A stretch of 64,000 nt of DNA from JANQQC01 sp965262255. Lineage in GTDB: Bacteria; Pseudomonadota; Alphaproteobacteria; Caulobacterales; Hyphomonadaceae. A program made the translations under genes and the position numbers. This document shows positions 52,648 to 61,060 of this stretch, in pieces (position 1 is the first letter of the stretch; every line of letters begins with the position of its first letter). A model generated the notes under the pieces. The model searched no databases and was not told the origin of the DNA. It saw only the letters and a program-made list of their open reading frames with translations. The DNA lies in contig OZ253505.1 in NCBI GenBank assembly GCA_965262255.1, positions 2,480,001-2,544,000 of the forward strand, read 5' to 3'.

Positions 52648-55596
52648 CTAGCCGACGGGTGGCCTAGTACTTTTTCCTCCATGAACAGTAGGTTCGGAAC
52701 ACCATTTTGTACGAAGTAGTTCAAGAGATTCCATTACCTCCGGTGGTTGATTTAACATATCAACGAGTACAGTGTGATCTAAAGCTTTTCTTTGTTCATC
52801 TCGCCAAGCTTCGTTTGCCGGTAGTAATTCTACGTCTGAAAACTCGCTAAATATACTCTGCGATTTTTTGATCTGCGACTTGGACAGTATTCGCACATCC
52901 AACACTCCTAAATTCGGAAATAGCATAACCGACAGAAGGGATCTTCCACTCTGTTGTCTTGTACCGGTAAACCAGTGAGAAAAAAGTCCTAACGTTGTGT
53001 TCATCCAAAGTAGAATTGGAATCTCATGCTCGCTATCGTAGCACCGAAAGCTAGGCCATGCCCGCCCGCCTAATACAGGAGTAGTCGTGAGACAGGCGCA
53101 TAGAGGCTGTGAATTCAGCCGAAAATCCCTATTGAAACACAATTTACTAGAATGCTCTGACCAAAAATAATCGGCTTTGGCTTCTTGTCGTAGACGAGGT
53201 TTTCCTTGTTTATCTGGAGAAACTACTAATCGACTTTCGCGACCAGAACTTACATCGTGAGACCATAACACTGGATACTTTGGTGTAACGCCGGCAATGA
53301 GGTCAGCTATATTGAAAAACCCAGCTGAACGACCATTTATGCCCTGATGATGAGGCCCACGGGTTCCTAGTTCTTCGAGTTTTACAATCGGTAAGTCTAA
53401 ATTTCCTCTTAACCGAGGAAGTAGCAAGTGTCCTTGTGATAACCTCAGAGCTACCCGTGACACATCTGAATCTCGTACTCGAATGACTCCGGGTAGGCCT
53501 AGAACGTCGTAAAAACCTGATTTAGTATGTACACAATGACCAACAATCACGTTTTCTTCGTCATCTAAATAAAGTTCTTGGCAATCGCCACTTTGGTCAC
53601 TGCTTCGATTTCGTATAATTTTCGCGATAGTGAAGGCTTCTAACAGTGAACTTGGGCGTTTTAGAAGGTTTACAAAAGTAACCGGTGGTTTTTCCGCTGA
53701 TGGGGTCGTTTTTCTAGTCGCGATAAGGAGAACTTCGGCCATTCCTGTATCGGCGGAAAATGCGATCTCGCCAGACTTGGTTGTTCCTAAACTAACGACC
53801 ATTATGTCCTGATAGTTCAACTCGATCAGATGTCTTGCGCCAGACCATGCTTCTCCAGACGCAAATGTCGATGGTATTACTAGTGCAATAACACCTCCTT
53901 TCTTGACCTTAGCATCGACTAAATCAATGAAGTTTGATGCTAGACCTGCTAGACCATGTCCGGCTTTATTTTCTAACTGGATATTGCTAAGTTTTTTTGA
54001 CATTCTACGCTGGTCTTCGTCGGTGGTTCCAAATCCGGCAAAAGACGGTACGGGCGTTCCTATCTTATCGGCTTCATGTCCGGTTGGCCGAGTGAATGGA
54101 GGGTTCATTATGACGAGGTCAAATGACTCGTGAGGTAAATCAACCGGTTTCTCAAGATTTTCGGTATCCCCACTAAGATGTTCTTGTTGGATCCTAAATT
54201 CAGGAAGAGTGTCTTCTTGCTCAATCAACTCTAAAGCACCAATGTACACGTCCTTTCCGGTTCCATTCTTCATTTCACCATACTTCAATGTAACGATTTG
54301 AGTGTTATTGAAAGTTTCTAATGGATGAGCGCTCGACAGAATAGAGGTCGTCAAATGTGTAGCCGCGGGCATAATGTCCGTTCCGACTAAAACCCTCTCG
54401 ATCATTTTTGCGTGGATTTTAGCGTCATCGGCTCCTTTAGTTGCACGTCTATATCGAGATAGTATAGCTCCGTAGCTAGCATTCAACAATGCTCCCGTTC
54501 CACAAGCAAAATCTGCTATCTTCAAAGCCGTCACAGATTTTTTGTCAGACCAGTCAGTCGGGAGCCTTGGTATCGCAAGTTCAGCCAATAAAGTCGCTGA
54601 ACTTGGTAAAGTGTAGTACGTTGCTAGGAATTTGCGATCCGTGATTAATCGTTGAAACATACGACCGCTAAGATCGTGCTGACTAGTGGCTCCGAGCCGT
54701 TGAAGTTTGTTGACGGCCTCGGTCAACAAATCCATAATTTTAGAAACAATTGCCGGTTGAATTGGGGCTATAACTTGCAAGGCAATGTCAAATATCGGCC
54801 AATAGTTTATGTCGTTACGTATCTTTACCCATTCGGTACTAATACGATTGAGTATATGATCGCCCGCCAGTTTGAGTTCGTCCAATGATTTTATATTTTT
54901 TTGACCTGCAATTAAACTATGAAAAGCGACGGCATTTGCAACGATCGCCATTGCCATCCGGGTGGTTTGTTCATTTTCACCTTGTCTCAATCGTATCGCT
55001 ATTCTTTTCAGGATATCGCTGTTTTCTCCGACCATATAGCGCAGAAGCTTAGCAGACCTATCGATACCCTCCTCAAGAACTGTCATACTCTCAGCGATTC
55101 TATTTTCCGAAAGCGACGTATATTCGATGAATGTTGCCAGATCCTGAATATCCCCCGAAAGCCAACCTGACGCAGGCCAACGTGTTGGTTCTTGCAAAAT
55201 ATCTCGATCAGAACATGAAAGTAAGCAGTAATCAAATTGAGAATTTAGGATTGATTCGGAGAGTTGGTCTTGAGGCAATGTTTTCAATTCGTTAGGAAGA
55301 CGCAAAGCGATTGCTTGTTCGATCATATTAGAGTTCAACTCGAAAATTTTCCCTAACCGCGTACGCGCATCGTTCTCAACGGTTCGAGCCAGTGAAAATT
55401 CTGTTTCAATCGCTACTGGGATACCGGACGGATGATTGAAAAGGATATCAACTCTTTGACTTGGATGATCAACGAGCAATCCCGTCTGTTGGATGAGAAT
55501 GGCATCTTTGTTCCATCTCGGATGCATACTCCGCAAGGCCTTGCCTAACTCGAAGTTGATGGCTTGCTCCGGATTTTTTCCTTTGCCTGCAGCCAT
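52648..55596 (-). CDS. N6-adenine DNA methyltransferase with nuclease-like N-terminus, copy 2 (intact)
   Basis: 982 residues. Residues ~40-70 (SQRVDILFNHPSGIPVAIETEF; Asp50, Glu64, Glu66) look like the D...ExE/K core of a PD-(D/E)xK nuclease. A long helical region follows (about 90-340). The gamma-class methyltransferase has motif I DFACGTGALL (362-371) and motif IV NPPF (~490), flanked by HsdM-like segments; the last ~350 residues would be the target-recognition region (LPRLRGNLDLPIVKLEELG). This one-chain layout is that of type IIG restriction-modification enzymes. Alternatively it is a lone methylase of a wider defence system. It is the intact partner of copy 1 and shares strand and neighbourhood with a C5-cytosine methyltransferase. 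Confidence 0.8.
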   Translation of the reverse strand: MAAGKGKNPEQAINFELGKALRSMHPRWNKDAILIQQTGLLVDHPSQRVDILFNHPSGIPVAIETEFSLARTVENDARTRLGKIFELNSNMIEQAIALRLPNELKTLPQDQLSESILNSQFDYCLLSCSDRDILQEPTRWPASGWLSGDIQDLATFIEYTSLSENRIAESMTVLEEGIDRSAKLLRYMVGENSDILKRIAIRLRQGENEQTTRMAMAIVANAVAFHSLIAGQKNIKSLDELKLAGDHILNRISTEWVKIRNDINYWPIFDIALQVIAPIQPAIVSKIMDLLTEAVNKLQRLGATSQHDLSGRMFQRLITDRKFLATYYTLPSSATLLAELAIPRLPTDWSDKKSVTALKIADFACGTGALLNASYGAILSRYRRATKGADDAKIHAKMIERVLVGTDIMPAATHLTTSILSSAHPLETFNNTQIVTLKYGEMKNGTGKDVYIGALELIEQEDTLPEFRIQQEHLSGDTENLEKPVDLPHESFDLVIMNPPFTRPTGHEADKIGTPVPSFAGFGTTDEDQRRMSKKLSNIQLENKAGHGLAGLASNFIDLVDAKVKKGGVIALVIPSTFASGEAWSGARHLIELNYQDIMVVSLGTTKSGEIAFSADTGMAEVLLIATRKTTPSAEKPPVTFVNLLKRPSSLLEAFTIAKIIRNRSSDQSGDCQELYLDDEENVIVGHCVHTKSGFYDVLGLPGVIRVRDSDVSRVALRLSQGHLLLPRLRGNLDLPIVKLEELGTRGPHHQGINGRSAGFFNIADLIAGVTPKYPVLWSHDVSSGRESRLVVSPDKQGKPRLRQEAKADYFWSEHSSKLCFNRDFRLNSQPLCACLTTTPVLGGRAWPSFRCYDSEHEIPILLWMNTTLGLFSHWFTGTRQQSGRSLLSVMLFPNLGVLDVRILSKSQIKKSQSIFSEFSDVELLPANEAWRDEQRKALDHTVLVDMLNQPPEVMESLELLRTKWCSEPTVHGGKSTRPPVG

Positions 55597-56035
55597 AATC
55601 TTATTCTTTCTCTGTGATCCTTAAAGTCTTGGACATCATCTGCAGAATTTTGGAGGGATTATATTTCCTATTCTTACGGAACGCCTCTTAGTGAACTGGG
55701 CTGAGCTCTCAACATCTTACTCCGTTTTAGAATAAACATTGTATTAAGTGTGACATCTGCAGATTCGCATTATCGATTCCCCGTTCTTTTGAACGAACAC
55801 AAAAGTTTACGGGGAACGGAAAAAATCACGAAGAGAGAACTTGATAACTAGATTTCAGTGTGGAAATATTCTGAACTTAAACGTATTAATACATATCCCG
55901 CTTCATTCACCTAACGGCAAGTGATGTTTAATCAGTTTCATGTAATCAGATGCAGAGATTTCACATTTCGCCAATTTGACAAAACTGGAATTAGAAATCC
56001 TGCACTGTGTCGCCATTGAGGAGACTAATGCATGG
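55597..56035. other. Intergenic region upstream of methyltransferase copy 2
   Basis: 439 bp with no supported gene. The part nearest 55597 resembles the region upstream of copy 1. The remainder is AT-rich and I see nothing definite in it. Confidence 0.4.
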
Positions 56036-56683
56036 CTATATTTCCTCAAACATTGAATGCAATTTTTCCTTAAATGCTATTGCTCCTCTGTTCAAAGATT
56101 CATCAGGTGCCAAAGCGTAACCGCCCCAATCCAATTCTATATACGCTTCTATCGCTCCCTTTAGATCAGATCTTGTATGAGCGGAGCAAAAAAAATTGAT
56201 CTCCTTATATTCCGCGAAATAAGTTTGCTTATCGTCACTTAAATATACTTCAAAAAACTCTACTGGAAGGTTTTTAACGCGCAAATTGCTTGGAAGCACT
56301 TCAGAGATACTGATATTGCTGTCGTCCGCAAGTCGTGCAGTCTTGATTGACTTCGCACGATAGGGCATTTCATTCTTGTCCAACTTTATCTTTCCTTCAA
56401 ATTCGACCAAATCTCCTAAATGATCCAATAAAAATTTTTCTAGGTTAGGAGGATATGTCGCCCAAAATTCGCGATTGAGCTTAGGAATAGTGACTAATAC
56501 ACGACTGCGGCGTGTATCAATTTCTTTTACGCTCCCGATAAAGGCGTGGAAAGTTATTCTGAAAAAATCGCCAATCGAGTTATAAGTTAACATCCAAGTC
56601 AATACTGACTTGAATGACCACGGTTGCGAGTTGATTCTCGTAGCAGGATGTGGGTCAAGAACGTCGGTTGAGGTTACTTCCAT
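56036..56683 (-). CDS. Hypothetical protein between methyltransferase genes
   Basis: 215 residues of no family I recognise. No signal peptide or membrane span. The middle (FHAFIGSVKEIDTRRSRVLVTIPKL, LVEFEGKIKLDKNEMPYRAKSI) looks like beta-strands of an OB- or SH3-type fold; the C-terminus has ELDWGGYALAPDESLNRG. It sits on the same strand between the C5 methyltransferase and the duplicated adenine methyltransferase, so it may belong to the same modification or defence cluster. A restriction activity cannot be claimed. Confidence 0.6.
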   Translation of the reverse strand: MEVTSTDVLDPHPATRINSQPWSFKSVLTWMLTYNSIGDFFRITFHAFIGSVKEIDTRRSRVLVTIPKLNREFWATYPPNLEKFLLDHLGDLVEFEGKIKLDKNEMPYRAKSIKTARLADDSNISISEVLPSNLRVKNLPVEFFEVYLSDDKQTYFAEYKEINFFCSAHTRSDLKGAIEAYIELDWGGYALAPDESLNRGAIAFKEKLHSMFEEI

Positions 56684-56868
56684 AACCGTCTCCTAGCGGA
56701 CATATTTGGAATTTGGCGTTGTTGTAGAGGAATGATTGTTATTCTATAACAAGATTCTAAGACATTGGTGCTGTATGGTTCCACAACCATGTATACCGGA
56801 TCGTTTTTGAATTTGTCTGGTTCCTCGTGCCAAAGTTTGTTAATTGTACCATTCCGAAGAGTCCTGCC

Positions 56869-57774
56869 TTAACCAAATTCTGCGGCATCAATGAGTCCCT
56901 TCCCAACAAATCTCGCCAAATTTACAGGGACAGCGTTTCCAATCTGCAGTTCCACGTCGGTATTTTTGTCTCGAGCATTCCAATCCCAAGTTTTTGGAAA
57001 TGTTTGAATTCTGCTTCTCTCAATCGATGTCAATGGTCTAACGCTAGATGGAGGAACAATGTCTAAATGGTTTCCGCGATAACCGGGAGGAACTGGCCTG
57101 TTAACCCCTCGAACTGTTGGTGACGGTTCGTGAACTGAGAACACCGATCTGCGGGAATAATTTCGCGGGTGCCGGTAGTAGAAATCTACTTCAATTTCAT
57201 TTTTCAGATATTTTTTCACGCTCATCTGAAAAACTGAAGTTCGACTTTCTATGGATTTAAGGAACGTAATTCTAGTTTTTGGATTCACAGAACCGTAAGC
57301 AAAAAACCTTTTTCTGGTTTGAGGCACATCACATAAACTCGCATCAAGAATAACCTCGGAAACGTCGTAACCCCCCTTTTCAAGCATTTTCTTTGAATAC
57401 TGGTAAGAGTTACTCAATCTTGACCTTGGGACGTTTTCCATAACGAAGTACTTAGGACGTGAGTGGATTACGATTTTGGCAAAAGCGACAGTCAAATTTG
57501 CTCTATTTCCTTCGACTCTCCTTCCTGCCGACGAGAAATCTTGACATGGCGGCCCTCCGCAGATGACATCTGCATCGTAGTCAGCGACAGACCTTGATGC
57601 AGTCTCTATATCGGATAAGTCCATAACGTAAGCGTGTTCAGCAAGGTTTCGCTTGTATGTTTGTATCGCCGAACTCCAGTTATCAAAGGCTGCAACAATG
57701 TTCAGACCAGCGTCCATGAAGCCCGCGCTAAGTCCTCCAGAACCACAAAATAAGTCAACTGTAGTCAGTGTCAT
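56869..57774 (-). CDS. C5-cytosine DNA methyltransferase
   Basis: 301 residues. Motif I DLFCGSGGLSAGF (7-19), motif IV GGPPCQDFS with catalytic Cys77, motif VI ENV (113-115), motif VIII QTRKRFF (152-158), and motifs IX-X at the C-terminus (RPLTSIERSRIQTFP, QIGNAVPVNLA). The target-recognition domain between VIII and IX is short, so the enzyme is compact. No neighbouring gene is a recognisable cognate endonuclease unless the 215-residue protein at 56036 or the nuclease-like domain at 52648-55596 plays that part. Confidence 0.93.
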   Translation of the reverse strand: MTLTTVDLFCGSGGLSAGFMDAGLNIVAAFDNWSSAIQTYKRNLAEHAYVMDLSDIETASRSVADYDADVICGGPPCQDFSSAGRRVEGNRANLTVAFAKIVIHSRPKYFVMENVPRSRLSNSYQYSKKMLEKGGYDVSEVILDASLCDVPQTRKRFFAYGSVNPKTRITFLKSIESRTSVFQMSVKKYLKNEIEVDFYYRHPRNYSRRSVFSVHEPSPTVRGVNRPVPPGYRGNHLDIVPPSSVRPLTSIERSRIQTFPKTWDWNARDKNTDVELQIGNAVPVNLARFVGKGLIDAAEFG

Positions 57775-57901
57775 TTAGATTCCAATACTAAGTACTAATT
57801 ATTAAACTTGCTGATTTTGTATAGCTAACCATTTTTCGCTGAAAACGAAATAAATCGAGCAGGACAAATTTACAACATAAACTACGAAATCATTCAAACT
57901 G

Positions 57902-58630
57902 TTAGCGAATTCGATCGGTAGCGTGACCTGTTCTCGTCCACCTCAAAAATGGAGGATCTATTTTCTCATCGGGGCGCGATAGGCGATTCTTTATCTCCTC
58001 CAGCATGAATCGCGTGACGGATGGAAGATCTATGCTCATGGCCTCACTAATATTTAGCCATTGGATTTCAAGTAATTCTGCTCCGTCAACAGGAGGACGA
58101 TCATCAATCAAAGTGTCTTCGGCGAAACCGAAGAAAAAACGGGCGTCAAATCTCTTTGGTCGATAAGGGGGTGTTATCGCTCTGCCAATGAATCGAAAAT
58201 GCGAAAGACACGGGATGGCATCTTGAGCGAAATAGTCTTTCCAACTTGGAGAAAATTTTCCCTCGACAGAGCCATGTTGCCCGACAACTAAACCAGTCTC
58301 TTCAAACGTTTCTCGAATAGCGGTAAGCGGGAAACTGCGGGGGATACGTCGTGTCATGTACCTTAACTTAGAAGCGTCAGTAGGTTGAACCTCAGAAATT
58401 GCAGGAACACGACCATCAAACGGTTCAACTCGTCCCCCAGGAAAAACGAACTTGTCGGGCATGAAATCATGCTTGCCAGATCGTCTACCCAATAACACTC
58501 GCGGATGCTCTTGATCTCGACGAACAAGAATCAAAGTCGCCGCGTCTTTCGGACGAGGTGATCGGATGCTCGTATCAACGATCTCCCCTTCGTCTTTTGC
58601 CTCAAAAGCGTTCTTTTCTAAAATAGTCAT
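57902..58630 (-). CDS. NUDIX hydrolase with interrupted Nudix box
   Basis: 242 residues. The Nudix box is present but split: GGRVEPFDGR at about 66-75 and AIRETFEETGLVVG about 30 residues later, with PAISEVQPTDASKLRYMTRR inserted. This long insertion is typical of the NUDT7/NUDT19-like group, some of which cleave CoA or acyl-CoA. It is 4 bp downstream of rnr on the same strand, a common alphaproteobacterial arrangement. Confidence 0.85.
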   Translation of the reverse strand: MTILEKNAFEAKDEGEIVDTSIRSPRPKDAATLILVRRDQEHPRVLLGRRSGKHDFMPDKFVFPGGRVEPFDGRVPAISEVQPTDASKLRYMTRRIPRSFPLTAIRETFEETGLVVGQHGSVEGKFSPSWKDYFAQDAIPCLSHFRFIGRAITPPYRPKRFDARFFFGFAEDTLIDDRPPVDGAELLEIQWLNISEAMSIDLPSVTRFMLEEIKNRLSRPDEKIDPPFLRWTRTGHATDRIR

Positions 58631-58633
58631 ACA

Positions 58634-61060
58634 TTACCTTCTCTTGTGTTCAACACTTCTCATAAACTTTTGCTGTTTACGCGATAACTTTTTACCTTTT
58701 GCAATTTTCTTTCGGAGATTCATTTCGTGGGCGGATACCTTAAGTTCAATTGGGGAACTGAGCATTTTTAGTTCGAGTTTTCCGGTAAGGGTTTCTGACT
58801 TTATGAGTTCAACTTCGACCTCTTGCCCGAACTGATATGTTTTGGACTTTTGTTCGTTTTCTAATGAGAGACGATGAGGCCTGAATCTCCAATTGTGTCC
58901 TTGAAGAGATAGCACAGGTATATAACCCGTGGCAGATGTATCGGAAAGTCTGACAAAGATTCCATTCTCAGTCATTCCGGTGATATGTCCAATGTACTTG
59001 GAACCACACTTTGATTCGTAGTATGAGGAAAACAATCGTTCTAAAATTCTGCGTTCAGCGGAGGTTGATCGCCTCTCACAAACACTCAAATGCTCGGCTA
59101 ATTGGTCTAACTTTGTCTTATCAATTTGTTCAGTTCCGTCATTTCCGAGACTGAGAGTCTTTATTAAGGCTCTATGGACGATCAGGTCTGAGTATCGTCG
59201 AATAGGGGAGGTAAAGTGGACGTAATGTTCTAAGTTAAGTCCAAAATGCCCGATATTGCTTGTGGAATATCTAGCTTGGCTCTGACATCTGAGAATAGCT
59301 TCGGAGATACCTACCGAGTATTCCTTGTAATCAGAGTTGTTAACCAACCTATTAAAAAAACTAGGTTTTTTAATTCTAGTCGTAGGACTAGGTTCTATCC
59401 CTAGCCCTTCTAAACATTCCGAAAACAGGCCTACCTTGTAAGGCTTGGGTTTATCATGGGTTCGGTAGATGACAGAGAATCCGCAATTAGTAAGTGTTTC
59501 TGCGGCAGCGACATTTGCTTGAACCATAAATTCTTCAATTAGCCTATGGGCCTCAAGTATCTTCTTCGTCGAAACGTCTGTAATCTCACCTTTTTCGTCA
59601 AATTTGAAATGACTTTCTGAGGATGAAATTGCAATAGGCTCTCTCTTGTTCCTAGCAACTCGCAATGCACGATAGGCACCCCAAAGAGGTTTTAGTACAG
59701 GTTTGAGGAGGGATTTTGCGAGATCAGAGCAAGGTTTTCCGTCAATAGCATTTTGAGTATCTTCATAGGTTAGATGTCCGGCCGACTTCATAATTGCTCT
59801 ATGAAATGTGTGAGATTTTTTTTCTCCTGTTGTACTGAATGTCATGTCGGCTAAGAGACAGAATCGTGTCTGGTTTGGTTTAAGGGAACACACTTCCGCC
59901 GAAAGTTCAAAGGGTAGCATCGGTATTACGCGGCCGGGAAGATATGTAGAGTTTCCGCGTTTTCGGGCTTCAAGATCAATTGGTGAATTATGTGGAATGT
60001 ACGCGGAGACATCGGCGATTGCAACTATGACCCTCCAACCGTCCTGTAATTGTTCGGCAAAAACGGCATCGTCGTGATCTTTGGCGTCAATGGGATCTAT
60101 CGTTACGAGTTTCTTATCAGTGAAGTCTATTCTATTGACTTCTCCCGGACTCAGGTCTTTAATCTGCTCTTTCACGTCGATAGGAAAATCAGTAGGGAGG
60201 TCGTTTTCAATAACTGCAAGAGTGTACGGAAACTCTCGGTTATCTCCTCTTCCGATAACTCTTAGAGCAGTAACATGTTCTTGTCTGAAGCGGCCTACGA
60301 TCTCATAGGTGATTTCTACCAAGTCACCGTGCCTAGCTCCATTCGTATGACTTCTGGGGACAAAAATGGAATCGCGATAAAGGGTAGTCGCAGACTGCAC
60401 GAATCCATCTCCCGCCGAACCAGTGATACTGAATTTACCGACAAGTTTATGACTCGCAGGATGCTTAGTTTTTCTCATTACAGTTGCTTCCCAAGAATGA
60501 CGCTTCTTCTTTATCGTACAGAATACCCGGTCGTCGACCGATACTTCAAACGGATTATCAGAATTGAGCAGCTGCCTCGGAATAATGATCGGTATTCTAG
60601 GCCCGAAAACACCACTTCGTCCAATTGCTCTGCCGGCAATTTCATTTTTGTTTCTTGCTTCAACGATAACGACTTCGGATTGGCGGGGCAGGTTAAAATT
60701 GCCTATAAAAGATTTTGAGGTTGTTCTCTTAATCCGTCCATCAGCTTCAAGGAAGTTCAAGATTGAACGTATGTGTTTTCTCTTTGTTCCTTTAGCTTTG
60801 AAGTGTCGAAATAGGTCGTTCTCTGAGGTTACATTGGGGCGACTATTAACAAATTCTAAAACCGAACTGTTTGTAGGTTGAACCGGCTGGTCAAAATCAA
60901 ATTCTGCTATTCGTGAATCTAAAGTCTTCCTAACCACTGTGCCATAGATCCTCAGATTTTGGTTTGCCAGACTCTTGTCAGGCTTACCTTTTGCTACTTC
61001 GACGGTTTGTTGGTCGGCGAGTGGTTTTTGCTTTTTTGCGCTTAACCGGGTTCGCAGCAC
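58634..61060 (-). CDS. rnr: Ribonuclease R
   Basis: 808 residues of the RNase II/R family, a processive 3'-5' exoribonuclease that degrades structured RNA. Order: winged-helix start (NVTSENDLFRHFKAKGTKRKHIRSIL), cold-shock domains, the RNB catalytic core with IDPIDAKDHDDAVFAE (metal-binding Asp cluster) and HFTSPIRRYSDLIVHRAL, then an S1 domain (YIGHITGMTENGIFVRLSDT) and a basic tail. The GTG at 61060 would overlap the 3' end of topA by 77 bp; the real start may be further in, so the first ~30 residues are uncertain. Confidence 0.93.
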   Translation of the reverse strand: MLRTRLSAKKQKPLADQQTVEVAKGKPDKSLANQNLRIYGTVVRKTLDSRIAEFDFDQPVQPTNSSVLEFVNSRPNVTSENDLFRHFKAKGTKRKHIRSILNFLEADGRIKRTTSKSFIGNFNLPRQSEVVIVEARNKNEIAGRAIGRSGVFGPRIPIIIPRQLLNSDNPFEVSVDDRVFCTIKKKRHSWEATVMRKTKHPASHKLVGKFSITGSAGDGFVQSATTLYRDSIFVPRSHTNGARHGDLVEITYEIVGRFRQEHVTALRVIGRGDNREFPYTLAVIENDLPTDFPIDVKEQIKDLSPGEVNRIDFTDKKLVTIDPIDAKDHDDAVFAEQLQDGWRVIVAIADVSAYIPHNSPIDLEARKRGNSTYLPGRVIPMLPFELSAEVCSLKPNQTRFCLLADMTFSTTGEKKSHTFHRAIMKSAGHLTYEDTQNAIDGKPCSDLAKSLLKPVLKPLWGAYRALRVARNKREPIAISSSESHFKFDEKGEITDVSTKKILEAHRLIEEFMVQANVAAAETLTNCGFSVIYRTHDKPKPYKVGLFSECLEGLGIEPSPTTRIKKPSFFNRLVNNSDYKEYSVGISEAILRCQSQARYSTSNIGHFGLNLEHYVHFTSPIRRYSDLIVHRALIKTLSLGNDGTEQIDKTKLDQLAEHLSVCERRSTSAERRILERLFSSYYESKCGSKYIGHITGMTENGIFVRLSDTSATGYIPVLSLQGHNWRFRPHRLSLENEQKSKTYQFGQEVEVELIKSETLTGKLELKMLSSPIELKVSAHEMNLRKKIAKGKKLSRKQQKFMRSVEHKRR

